Positions 1-9,258 of a DNA stretch of 17,844 nt are shown here, piece after piece. The notes under the pieces are model-generated. The model ran no database searches. It saw only the letters and a program-made list of their open reading frames with translations, and was not told where the DNA came from. The stretch's first letter is position 1. Each line of letters opens with the position of its first letter. Position numbers and translations under genes: made by a program. The DNA is from Kiritimatiellales bacterium (GTDB lineage Bacteria > Verrucomicrobiota > Kiritimatiellia > Kiritimatiellales > Pontiellaceae): positions 1 to 17,844 of the forward strand of contig DAOVNC010000015.1 in the NCBI GenBank assembly GCA_030630445.1, given 5' to 3'.

Positions 1-3000
1 ACCTCTGGATCGATCGGGGAAACCGAACCGTTCGCGCCCGACGTTGTTGAAATTACGAAGCTGGTGAGTTCAAAATATTCATACGCACCCATGTCCACCG
101 TTCCCGCAACAATCCGGGGAGATCCGACCAGATCGGTTCCGTCGGGAGCATGGAGATTGTTGCCGGCATTGACGCAGGGGGAGGTTTCCAGAAGTTGGAA
201 GTTTCCGGCCGCACCGTCCCGGAAGAGCGGGTTGTTGGTGATGCAGCCATCCACGCCATGGGTTATTCCATCGGGAGAGCAAATGTTTTCGGCGCCGTAG
301 CTACTACTGCCATAAACATTATTCCCGGAACCGGTCGCGGTATTGCCCCAAACAATGCAGTTGTACGCGGGGCTGTTTCCGATCCCTCCTGCCGAGCCTC
401 CTGTCACCGTGTTATTAACCACCGTGCAGTTTCTAAGCGAGGTGTACATTGCCCCTCCCCCGTAATAATTGGCGGTGTTTCCAACCAACAGGCAGTTTTC
501 CGCAGCGCCCTGATACATCCCGCCGCCATAGCCATAATTATCGGTCACCGAGTTGTTGCTAAAGACACAGTTTTTCGCGGTTCCCCGCATCATTCCGCCC
601 CCATAGGATTTGGCTGAATTATCAATCAGAATACAGTTGTGAACAACTGGGTTGAGCCCGGAACAGTTGACTCCGCCGCCTTCGGTTTCCCATCCACCAT
701 CTGGCGTAGATCCATTCACCGATCCATTGGTAATGGTAAATCCGCTGACGAGGCATTTACTATCCCCCAGATTAAAGCAACGCACCACGCCGCCGCCATC
801 GACGAGGGTGGATTCCGGCCCGTTGACGCTGACAACGCGCACCTCTTTTGCGACCTCGATTTCCGAGGAGAGCAGGTAGGTTCCATTCGTGACCCAAACG
901 ATCCCGCCCGTAATCTCCTGCGCATCGACACCTGCCTGAATTGTTTTTTTTGCCGTCGCCCAGCTAGAGCCGTCGTTCGCATCATTGCCCATTGGCGAAA
1001 CATGAACCGCCGAGAAGTCAGCCGAATAGACCTGAACGACCAGGCTAGTTGAAACCCCGCCGGGAAATTCGTCGTTGTATCCCGTCAGAGTGAGCGAATA
1101 GGTTCCAGGCGTGCTCCACGCATGATCAACCGAGAGCATAACATTGGTTGCGCTCTGTCCGTCGCCAAAATCCAATACCGTTTCCGTTATGGCCCCCTGA
1201 ACCTCGATCGAATAGGTGGTCGCGTGGTTTTCGCACACGCTTTCTGGGCCAGAAATAGATAGCTGGATCGTGCCGGTTATGGAGCCGGTAATCTCGTCGC
1301 AACCCATCGCGGGCGGACTTTGCCAGACTTCACCGTCGATATCCGTTCCGGAGGCATAAGAGGCACTTCCGGCTCCGACGCAGGGTGAATTGGTTGCAAT
1401 GTGCGATGCAGATACCAGCAAGGGTGCGTTGGTAATATTGCCATTGGATCCATGAACCAGATCGGGAGAGCAACTATACAAAGTCGGACTATCCATATCA
1501 TCCAGATTGTCTCCGCTGTCTCCCGCCGTGTTGTACCAAAGAATGCAGTTTTTCGCGGTTCCCCACGCAAAGCCGCCGCCATAATCCCCTGCCGAATTGA
1601 ACGTGAATGTGCAATTGTTGGCAGTTCCATACTGCATGCCACCCCCATCGGTTGCGGAGTTGCCCGTGAAGGCACAGCCATTGGCTGTTCCATAATGAAG
1701 GCCCCCTCCGCCACGCGCACTGTTTCCGCTCAACAGGCAATTGTTCAGGGATCCGCCATTGTCCAAAGAGCCGCCCCCGCCATCACCACCGCTGACATTA
1801 TCAATCAATGAACAGTGGTTTAGTGTTCCGCCTTGGCGTAAGTAAATGCCGCCTCCGCTATCATCCGCATAGTTTTCGCTTAATGTGCAATCTTCCAGTG
1901 TTCCCCCGGAATACAAATAGGCTCCGCCGCCTTTTTCTTTTGCGGAATTCCCTATGAGCACACAGTTTGAAATTGTGCAGTTGTCCATGACGAACAGGCC
2001 GCCGCCCCAGTTATCAACTTCATCATAGTTATTTTCCTGGGTAAACCCGTTGCGGACGGTGAAGCCGATCAAGGAACAGCCGTTTTGCATGTAGACTCCA
2101 CGTACGGAATCAAAACCAAACCCGTTGTCGGGGTCTTGCCCCAATGCCATTGCCCGATGCCCCTCGATCACCGTTACCTCCGGTCCACTCGCCGATTGTA
2201 CGGTAATGGCGCGCGTGATGCATACCCGGTTCCAGGTCGCGTGCTCCGGAGTAACCGTTTTCCCAGTTGCATAAACCCCATTGGTCACAAGCACCGTCCC
2301 GCCAGCGGCGACTTCATCCACGGCGGCTTGGATCGTCTTTTTCGCGGTCGCCCAGCTGGCCCCATCGCCGGAGTCGTCCGGGCGGGAGGCATCGACATAA
2401 AGGGTGCTGGCATTCACGCCAAAGGTGGCGGAAATCGTTTGAGAGTCCTGCACATTCGTGAAGGAGTAGCTCGTTGAGGGCGAAACCGGCGTTCCGTCCA
2501 CGACCAGCGTTTCCACGCGATAACCCACAATCGGCTGAATCGAAAACAGTTGATCGGCTCCCTGAAAAACGGCTGGATTCCTAGGGGTGATCGTCCCGTT
2601 GGCTCCGGCGGAGGTGGTGATGGAAAAGTTGGGTAGCGCAGGCGTTTCATACGCGCCCATATCCACGGTTCCATTCACCAATCGTGGATTGCCCGCATAA
2701 TCCAGTCCGGCGGGCATATAGGCGTTGCTGCCCGCATCAATGCAGGGTGAGTTGGCCAGGAGATCAAAGTTTTCAGCGGCCACATTGACAAAGTTGGGGT
2801 TGTTGGTAATGCAGCCATCCATGCCATGGGTCACGCCCGAGGAGGCACAGGAGTTCTGTTTATGAATGGTTACGTTGCTGCCGTAAAAATCAATAACGGA
2901 AGAGCCAACCGTGTTGCTCCATACAATGGAGTTATTCACATAGACATCGCCGTAATAGGCTTGTATGCCCCCGCTATAGTCATTTGCGGAATTTTTCGTG

Positions 3001-4178
3001 ACCACGCAGTTGTTCATGACCGACCCATTATGCAGGCGAACGCCTCCGCAACTATCCGCCGAGTTGTAATCCACAATGCAATTGTTCAGGGTTCCGCCCG
3101 AACTGCAATACACGCCGCCGCCATAACTTGTTGGTGATGAATTTCTAGTTATCCTGCAACTATTCAGCGTAGGACCGGTATTGTTCAAATAGACTCCGCC
3201 AGCCTGTGCCTGCTTCGAAAAATTTTCCGTGACCAAACACCGGTTCATGGTTCCGCCATATTGAAGAAAGGCACCGCCAGCGCTCTCATATGCCGCATTG
3301 CCGATCAGCGTGCAATCGTTCAGCGTCCCGCCGTTTGAAAGATAAACCCCGCCGGCGGTATTCGCCGAGTTGCCGCTCAAGATGCATTGATCCAGCGTGC
3401 CGCTATCAACCACATGTGCGCCTCCTCCTTCGCGTGCTACATTACCATTCAGGGTGCAATTGGTGAGTGTTCCACCGCGAAGCAACCTCACTCCACCGCC
3501 ATCATATTCCGCCGAGTTATTACTCAAGGTACAGTTTCGGAGGATTCCTCCCTCATACCATGAGGCCGCGCCGCCGCCATAGTTCGCTGCGTTTCCATCG
3601 AACAGGCAATCCTCCAGCGTTCCGCCATAATATAAAAATGCACCACCACCAAATCCAGGAGCATATTGATACCGTGCTGCAAAATTTCCGCTCAGCACGC
3701 AATTGGAAACCACGCAACCACCCGTCAACCAGATACCACCGCCCGACTGGTCAAAATAGTCATCCCCCGTATTGCTCGTATAACCGTTAACAACCGTGAA
3801 CCCGACCAACGAACAACTGTTGGTCATGAAAACGCCCCGCACCGAATCCACATCGTTGCCGCCATTCGATCCCGCTACGCCTTGAATGATCGTTAACTCC
3901 GGACCGTTCACCGATTGCACGGTAATGGATTGGGTAATGCAGACGCGATTGTTCAGCGCATAACCCGGCGTGACGGCTCCGCCAGCATCGTAGGTTCCAT
4001 CCGCCACAAGAACGATATCGCCATCCACCGAAGCATCCACCGCATCCTGGATGGTCGTCGCCGCCGTGGCCCAGGAACTATATGGAGAAATGGGATTCGC
4101 GCTATCAACATCCACATAGACGGTTGCCGCGTGAACCTGCACAACCAGAAAAAAACCAACAACAAACCCTTTTTTCAT
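1..4178 (-). CDS. Secreted multi-domain right-handed beta-helix protein (C-terminus beyond window)
   Basis: One uninterrupted minus-strand frame runs from an ATG at 4178 to the left edge, giving at least 1392 residues. AAGGAG sits 7 nt upstream. Residues 1-17 form a signal peptide (MKK, a hydrophobic core, then VHA/A). Three related units follow, each opening with a VYVD...SWATA..TIQ.AVD segment at about 20, 592 and 1058. Each continues into many Gly/Asn/Cys-rich rungs of the type GGxxxxGGTLxNCxLxGNSA, typical of pectate-lyase-like parallel beta-helices. Units 1 and 3 end in a SPC-DAG/SPC-NAG ... TVDMGAYE motif, as in choice-of-anchor-Q proteins; unit 2 has a variant. An InlB-B-like repeat spans about 517-587, a PKD-like domain (VLDFGDG, GTYSLTLTGY) about 975-1050, and a second InlB-like repeat begins near 1374. 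It is probably exported and bound to the surface or to polysaccharide. No catalytic site is evident, and the anchor or sorting domain would lie outside the window. Substrate unknown. Confidence 0.9.
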   Translation of the reverse strand, partial: MKKGFVVGFFLVVQVHAATVYVDVDSANPISPYSSWATAATTIQDAVDASVDGDIVLVADGTYDAGGAVTPGYALNNRVCITQSITVQSVNGPELTIIQGVAGSNGGNDVDSVRGVFMTNSCSLVGFTVVNGYTSNTGDDYFDQSGGGIWLTGGCVVSNCVLSGNFAARYQYAPGFGGGAFLYYGGTLEDCLFDGNAANYGGGAASWYEGGILRNCTLSNNSAEYDGGGVRLLRGGTLTNCTLNGNVAREGGGAHVVDSGTLDQCILSGNSANTAGGVYLSNGGTLNDCTLIGNAAYESAGGAFLQYGGTMNRCLVTENFSKQAQAGGVYLNNTGPTLNSCRITRNSSPTSYGGGVYCSSGGTLNNCIVDYNSADSCGGVRLHNGSVMNNCVVTKNSANDYSGGIQAYYGDVYVNNSIVWSNTVGSSVIDFYGSNVTIHKQNSCASSGVTHGMDGCITNNPNFVNVAAENFDLLANSPCIDAGSNAYMPAGLDYAGNPRLVNGTVDMGAYETPALPNFSITTSAGANGTITPRNPAVFQGADQLFSIQPIVGYRVETLVVDGTPVSPSTSYSFTNVQDSQTISATFGVNASTLYVDASRPDDSGDGASWATAKKTIQAAVDEVAAGGTVLVTNGVYATGKTVTPEHATWNRVCITRAITVQSASGPEVTVIEGHRAMALGQDPDNGFGFDSVRGVYMQNGCSLIGFTVRNGFTQENNYDEVDNWGGGLFVMDNCTISNCVLIGNSAKEKGGGAYLYSGGTLEDCTLSENYADDSGGGIYLRQGGTLNHCSLIDNVSGGDGGGGSLDNGGSLNNCLLSGNSARGGGGLHYGTANGCAFTGNSATDGGGMQYGTANNCTFTFNSAGDYGGGFAWGTAKNCILWYNTAGDSGDNLDDMDSPTLYSCSPDLVHGSNGNITNAPLLVSASHIATNSPCVGAGSASYASGTDIDGEVWQSPPAMGCDEITGSITGTIQLSISGPESVCENHATTYSIEVQGAITETVLDFGDGQSATNVMLSVDHAWSTPGTYSLTLTGYNDEFPGGVSTSLVVQVYSADFSAVHVSPMGNDANDGSSWATAKKTIQAGVDAQEITGGIVWVTNGTYLLSSEIEVAKEVRVVSVNGPESTLVDGGGVVRCFNLGDSKCLVSGFTITNGSVNGSTPDGGWETEGGGVNCSGLNPVVHNCILIDNSAKSYGGGMMRGTAKNCVFSNNSVTDNYGYGGGMYQGAAENCLLVGNTANYYGGGAMYTSLRNCTVVNNTVTGGSAGGIGNSPAYNCIVWGNTATGSGNNVYGSSSYGAENICSPDGITHGVDGCITNNPLFRDGAAGNFQLLETSPCVNAGNNLHAPDGTDLVGSPRIVAGTVDMGAYEYFELTSFVISTTSGANGSVSPIDPE

Positions 4179-4249
4179 TACCCAGCTCCTTCGTATTTGG
4201 TTTCGAGCGCCACAATTTTCGAAAAATATATTCATTTCTACGCTAATAA

Positions 4250-4277
4250 ATTATAGGAGACAACAAAATGTCTACAA
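4250..4277 (-). promoter_or_regulatory. Putative sigma70-type promoter for the beta-helix gene
   Basis: On the minus strand a consensus -10 TATAAT (4255-4250) lies 16 bp from a TTGTAG -35-like hexamer (4277-4272). This would give a leader of about 65 nt before the ATG at 4178. It is a motif match only. The 4179-4427 gap is the divergent control region for this gene and for the plus-strand ligase cluster; I found no equally convincing plus-strand promoter in it. Confidence 0.4.
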
Positions 4278-4318
4278 AACACCCGCCTTTACACCACCCA
4301 CACAACGATCATTCTTGA
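4268..4318 (+). other. Possible 16-residue His-rich leader ORF upstream of paaK1
   Basis: An ATG at 4268 is preceded by AGGAG at an 8-nt spacing and opens a 16-codon frame, MSTKHPPLHHPHNDHS, with five histidines. A possible 6-bp hairpin (GGGTGG with CCGCCC, one G-T pair) follows at about 4334-4356, before the ligase start at 4428. The layout resembles an attenuator leader peptide, but the downstream genes are not histidine biosynthesis genes. It overlaps the minus-strand promoter candidate, so chance is a real possibility. Confidence 0.2.
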
Positions 4319-4427
4319 AAGGAAAAACGAGGGGGTGGCTAAAAACTCTCCGCCCGAGCCTTGCAACAAAGGCCTATCTTTAGTACTTGTATAGAACACG
4401 CTTTTAACTTCAAGGAAAGGCCAGACT

Positions 4428-5756
<1,329 letters not shown>

Positions 5757-5783
5757 CTCCGTTGGTCGAAAATTCTAACTCCT

Positions 5784-5821
5784 AATATCTAAATTCTAAA
5801 CAAATCTAAAACAGGAAATTC
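5784..5821 (+). repeat. Left inverted repeat of the four-helix-bundle element
   Basis: AT-rich segment beginning AATATCTAAATTCTAAA (5784-5800) and continuing CAAATCTAAAACAGGAAAT (5801-5819). Both blocks recur in inverted orientation at 6187-6235, downstream of the small gene. Each pair of blocks differs by about one base, plus one indel in the second. The repeat also supplies the AGGAAA ribosome-binding site of the gene starting at 5825. Confidence 0.7.
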
Positions 5822-5824
5822 CAA

Positions 5825-6169
5825 ATGGACAAAACCTACGATTTAGAGGAACGGACATACCTTTTTGCGAAAAAGGTTCGTGCTTTTGTTCGAAAGGTTC
5901 TGAAGGATATTCCGAATATCGAAGATTGCAAACAGGTGGTTCGATCCTCGGGTTCCGTTGCAGCAAACTATATCGAAGCAAACGAAGCCTTAAGCAAAAA
6001 GGATTTCCTAATGCGGGCAAAAATTTGCCGCAAGGAGGCTAAGGAATCCAAACTCTGGATGCGCCTGATTTTGGATGACAAACTCGAAGCCGACCGTGCA
6101 AAACTTGAGCAAGAGGCTCATGAATTAACCTGCATCTTCGGCGCAATCATTACAAAATCATCAAGTTGA
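5825..6169 (+). CDS. Four-helix-bundle protein (S23 / 23S rRNA intervening-sequence protein family)
   Basis: 114 residues, the normal length for this family. The signature SSGSVAANYIEANEA is at 41-55 and KICRKEAKES at 66-75, followed by an amphipathic helical C-terminus. The family was first seen inside 23S rRNA intervening sequences and includes relatives of the Avd accessory protein of diversity-generating retroelements. Most copies, as here, stand alone, and their function is not known. The start has AGGAAA 8 nt upstream, inside the left flanking repeat. The gene sits between paaK1 and the ACT gene, in the same orientation, but is bracketed by AT-rich inverted repeats and has more A/T-rich codons than its neighbours. 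I infer that it was inserted into an older paaK-ACT-paaK cluster. No reverse transcriptase or rRNA gene is present in the window. Confidence 0.92.
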   Translation: MDKTYDLEERTYLFAKKVRAFVRKVLKDIPNIEDCKQVVRSSGSVAANYIEANEALSKKDFLMRAKICRKEAKESKLWMRLILDDKLEADRAKLEQEAHELTCIFGAIITKSSS

Positions 6170-6186
6170 TTTTTTAAATTTTGAAG

Positions 6187-6235
6187 ATTTCCGTTTTAAA
6201 TTTGTTTAGGATTTAGAGTTTAGAAATTAGATATT
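6187..6235 (-). repeat. Right inverted repeat of the four-helix-bundle element
   Basis: Read on the minus strand it carries AATATCTAATTTCTAAA (6235-6219), then an extra stretch of about 14 bp (CTCTAAATCCTAAA), then CAAATTTAAAACGGAAAT (6204-6187). The outer and inner blocks match the left repeat (5784-5821). The 18-mer CTAAATCCTAAACAAATT (6216-6199) recurs exactly at 10130-10147. Confidence 0.7.
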
Positions 6236-6257
6236 CACTACCGAAGGGAGTCAAAAG

Positions 6258-6698
6258 ATGAAATTAAAACAGTTGTCGGTTTTTCTCGAAAACAAGCCCG
6301 GACGCCTGCGCGAGTTGTGCGCGGTGCTGGCGGAGAACGGGATCAATATCATTACCCTGTCACTGGCGGATACGGAGCAGTTTGGCATCCTGCGGTTAAT
6401 CGTCAAGAAGCACGACCAAGCTAAGGAGTTGCTCGAAAAAAACGGCTTTGTCGCCAAGCTGACCGATGTGGTTGCCGTTGAAGTGATGGATGAACCGGGC
6501 GGATTGAGCAGCATTCTCAAAATCGAAGAGGAGTCCGGCATCAGTGTTGAATACATGTATGCCTTCACCATCAAGAGCGGCGAAAAGGCCGTCCTGCTCT
6601 TCCGCTTCGACGACATGGACAAAGCCGTGGATGCCCTGCAAAAAGCCGGTCTCAATATTCTCGGCAGCGTGGAGCTCTACCAACGCGCGGAAGGCTAA
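6258..6698 (+). CDS. Tandem ACT-domain protein
   Basis: 146 residues made of two ACT-like domains, about 1-66 (KQLSVFLENKPGRLRELCAV is a classic ACT opening) and about 70-140 (VVAVEVMDEPGGLSSILKIE). No catalytic domain is attached. Stand-alone ACT pairs of this kind usually bind amino acids and act as regulatory subunits. Lying between two phenylacetate-CoA ligase genes, it may sense an aromatic amino acid and tune the ligases; this is inference. AGGGAG lies about 8 nt upstream of the ATG. The stop TAA shares its last A with the ATG of the next ligase (TAATG), which indicates translational coupling. Confidence 0.88.
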   Translation: MKLKQLSVFLENKPGRLRELCAVLAENGINIITLSLADTEQFGILRLIVKKHDQAKELLEKNGFVAKLTDVVAVEVMDEPGGLSSILKIEEESGISVEYMYAFTIKSGEKAVLLFRFDDMDKAVDALQKAGLNILGSVELYQRAEG

Positions 6699-8017
6699 TG
6701 AACAGCTTTGTTGTAGAAAACCGGATCTGGGACAAGGAAGAGACGTTGTCGCGGAATGAGATGACGGCCTTGCAAGGAGCAAAGCTGAGGGAGACGGTGG
6801 AGCGCGTCCAGAATGTGCCCTTCTATAAAGAGGCGTTTTCCGAGGCAGGAATCACACCGGAAAAGATCCAAACCCTGGATGATCTGCACCGGCTCCCCTT
6901 CACCACCAAAACCGACCTCCGCGAGCAATATCCGCTCCGCATGCTGGCGGTGGATCGCGCGGAGGTTGCGCGCTACCATGGGTCGTCCGGCACAACCGGA
7001 ACACCGACCATGGTGGCCTACACGCAAAACGACCTGAAGGTTTGGGCAAACCTTTGCGCGCGTTTTCTGACCGGCGGTGGACTGCTGCCGAAACACAGTG
7101 TCCAGATTGCCTTCGGCTATGGCCTTTTCACGGGCGGCTTTGGCCTGCACTACGGTGTCGAGCGCGTCGGTGCCTCCGTCATACCGGCGGCGGCGGGCAA
7201 CACCCCGAAGCAGGTCATGTTGATGATGGACATGCAGGTCGACGCGCTGGTTTGCACGCCGAGCTACGCACTCACCATCTCCGAGTTCATTATCCAGAAC
7301 GATATTCCGCATAACGCGCTGAACCTCAAGTACGCCCACTTTGGCGGCGAGCCGTGGACGGAGGGCATGCGAACCCGCATCGAAGACGAAATGGGCATTC
7401 TCTGCTTCAACAACTATGGCCTGAGCGAAGTGATCGGGCCGGGCGTTAGTGGCGAGTGCGCCGTACGCGACGGCATGCATATTTCCGAGGACGCGTTCAT
7501 CGTCGAATGCATCAACCCCGATACGCTGGAACCGGTCCCCCCGGGCGAAGAAGGCGAACTGGTGTTCACCTCGCTCTGTAAAGAGGCCATGCCGATTATC
7601 CGCTACCGCACACGCGATATCGCCTCGCTCAATCCCGAACCGTGCGCCTGCGGGCGGACGACGGTGCGCATGAGCCGTGTGACCGGGCGCAGCGACGACA
7701 TGCTCATCATAAAAGGCGTCAACGTCTATCCGTCGCAGATCGAGCAGGCGCTGCTGCGTGTGGAAGGCACCGCGCCGCACTACCTAATTGAAGTCGACCG
7801 CCCCGACCGAACCGACGTGGCTACCGTGAAGGTGGAAATGACCGAGGAATCATTCAGTTCCAGCATGAAGGAGATGCAGGAACTGAAGGACAAGATCGAC
7901 CGCGCCATACAAGGCATCACCGGCCTGCGCATGAACATTGAGCTGGTTTCGCCCAACTCGCTGGAACGGTTTGTCGGCAAAGCCCAGCGCGTGACCGACC
8001 ACCGTGAAAAGACCTAG
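6698..8017 (+). CDS. paaK: Phenylacetate-CoA ligase (second paralogue)
   Basis: 439 residues, collinear with the first ligase and clearly paralogous to it. Motifs: P-loop SSGTTGTP 96-103 (the first copy has SSGTTGKP), FGYGLFTGG, an FNNYGLSEVIGPG core, YRTRDI, EPCACGRT, GRSDDMLIIKGVNVYPSQIE, and the C-terminal lysine in GKAQRV (probably K428). The start overlaps the ACT-gene stop (TAATG). Keeping two diverged ligases in one operon suggests different acid substrates or a heteromeric enzyme; the sequence cannot decide between these. The stop overlaps, tail to tail, the stop of the minus-strand nifS: the four bases CTAG at 8014-8017 serve both genes. Confidence 0.92.
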   Translation: MNSFVVENRIWDKEETLSRNEMTALQGAKLRETVERVQNVPFYKEAFSEAGITPEKIQTLDDLHRLPFTTKTDLREQYPLRMLAVDRAEVARYHGSSGTTGTPTMVAYTQNDLKVWANLCARFLTGGGLLPKHSVQIAFGYGLFTGGFGLHYGVERVGASVIPAAAGNTPKQVMLMMDMQVDALVCTPSYALTISEFIIQNDIPHNALNLKYAHFGGEPWTEGMRTRIEDEMGILCFNNYGLSEVIGPGVSGECAVRDGMHISEDAFIVECINPDTLEPVPPGEEGELVFTSLCKEAMPIIRYRTRDIASLNPEPCACGRTTVRMSRVTGRSDDMLIIKGVNVYPSQIEQALLRVEGTAPHYLIEVDRPDRTDVATVKVEMTEESFSSSMKEMQELKDKIDRAIQGITGLRMNIELVSPNSLERFVGKAQRVTDHREKT

Positions 8018-9222
8018 CCGATGCCGCAGCCCCCGGCGCAGTTGCACCCTTTGCCGTCGTCCTGAACGAACGGGGAAAGCTCGCGCAGGCGATTAATGAT
8101 GATCGGCATTTTTTCGAGGACATAGTCAATGTCTTCATCGGTGTTGTAGCGGCTGAGACTGAAGCGAATGGAACCATGTAGCATCGCGCGCGGAACATCC
8201 ATCGCACGCAGCACATGCGAGGGTTCCAGCGAGCCGGAAGCGCAGGCCGACCCGGTCGAGGCGCAGATACCCACATCGTCGAGCATCAGCAGGATGGCTT
8301 CGCCTTCGACATATTCAAAACTAATGTTGGTGGTATTGGGCAGCCGGTTGTTCACATCGCCGTTGATGCGCGCGCCCTTGCAGGTCGCAAGGATTCCCGC
8401 CTCCAGCCGGTCGCGCAACTTGCGTTCCTGCGCGGCATCCTGCTCCATGCGCTGCATCGCCAGGTCGCAGGCTTTGCCAAGCCCCACAATGTACGGCACG
8501 TTTTCCGTGCCGGCACGGCGGCCGCGCTCCTGATGGCCTCCCATGATATGCGGTGTAATCTTGGTGCCTCGCTGGATATACAGCGCGCCAATGCCTTTCG
8601 GGGCGTGTAGCTTGTGGCCGGAAATAGAGAGCAGGTCAATCGGTTCATCCTTTGCGGAGATTGGAAGTTTCCCGGCAATCTGGACGGCGTCCGTGTGGAA
8701 TATCCCGCCACCTTCCTTGATAATGTTTCCAATCTCCGGAACAGGGAAAATCACACCGGTTTCATTGTTCGCCCACATGATCGATGCCACGGTCTTCTTA
8801 CCCGTCATTGAAAGCTCACGTACCTGGTCGAGATCTAGATTGCCCTGCTCGTCGACCTCCAGCGTCGAAAGGCGAAACCCCTTGTCTTCGAGGTAATGGG
8901 CCGGCCCGAGCACGGCGGCATGCTCGACGCGGGTGGTGATGAGATGTGGATGGCCGCCCATAGCATCGACCACGCCGCGGATCGCCATATTGTCGCTCTC
9001 CGATCCGCAACTGGTGAAAATGATTTCGTTCGGGTGTTCCGCACCGATCAGCGCGGCAACCTGTTCACGGGCCTCGTCGATGTATTTTTTCACGCCGCCA
9101 CCAAAGGTGTGCATGCTTGAAGGATTTCCCCAATGCTCGGTAAAGAAGGGCAACATGCTTTCCGTTACCTCGGGAGCAACGGCAGTCGTGGCATTGTTAT
9201 CGACATAAACTGATTTTCTCAT
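8014..9222 (-). CDS. nifS: Cysteine desulfurase, NifS type
   Basis: 402 residues. A PLP-dependent enzyme that takes sulfur from cysteine for Fe-S cluster assembly. Visible: DNNATTAVAPEV at 8-19, His101 (RVEHAA), the cofactor-binding HTDAVQ at 176-181, the PLP lysine K204 in SGHKLHAPKG, and the catalytic cysteine C327 in the short STGSACASGS loop, as in group I (NifS/IscS) enzymes. An unusual C-terminal tail ends with three cysteines (C393, C395, C399) in GKGCNCAGGCGIG, which could bind metal or pass on sulfur. GAGG lies 7 nt upstream of the ATG. It follows nifU with a 36-nt gap, so the two are probably co-transcribed. Confidence 0.95.
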   Translation of the reverse strand: MRKSVYVDNNATTAVAPEVTESMLPFFTEHWGNPSSMHTFGGGVKKYIDEAREQVAALIGAEHPNEIIFTSCGSESDNMAIRGVVDAMGGHPHLITTRVEHAAVLGPAHYLEDKGFRLSTLEVDEQGNLDLDQVRELSMTGKKTVASIMWANNETGVIFPVPEIGNIIKEGGGIFHTDAVQIAGKLPISAKDEPIDLLSISGHKLHAPKGIGALYIQRGTKITPHIMGGHQERGRRAGTENVPYIVGLGKACDLAMQRMEQDAAQERKLRDRLEAGILATCKGARINGDVNNRLPNTTNISFEYVEGEAILLMLDDVGICASTGSACASGSLEPSHVLRAMDVPRAMLHGSIRFSLSRYNTDEDIDYVLEKMPIIINRLRELSPFVQDDGKGCNCAGGCGIG

Positions 9223-9258
9223 TTCCTGTCCTCGGAATTTGCTTTAACAGAAGGTCGT

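Noticed and set aside
150..3137. Plus-strand open frames across the beta-helix gene (e.g. 150-617, 1401-1811, 2826-3137)
   Set aside because: They mirror the repetitive minus-strand gene, which is open for its full length with a signal peptide and clear domains.
1..4178. CRISPR-like or tandem DNA repeat array
   Set aside because: The periodicity is at protein level (beta-helix rungs) with irregular unit length and divergent codons, and there are no constant repeats with unique spacers.
5825..6169. Diversity-generating retroelement (Avd) or 23S rRNA intervening sequence
   Set aside because: The family matches, but there is no reverse transcriptase, template/variable repeat pair or rRNA sequence in the window.
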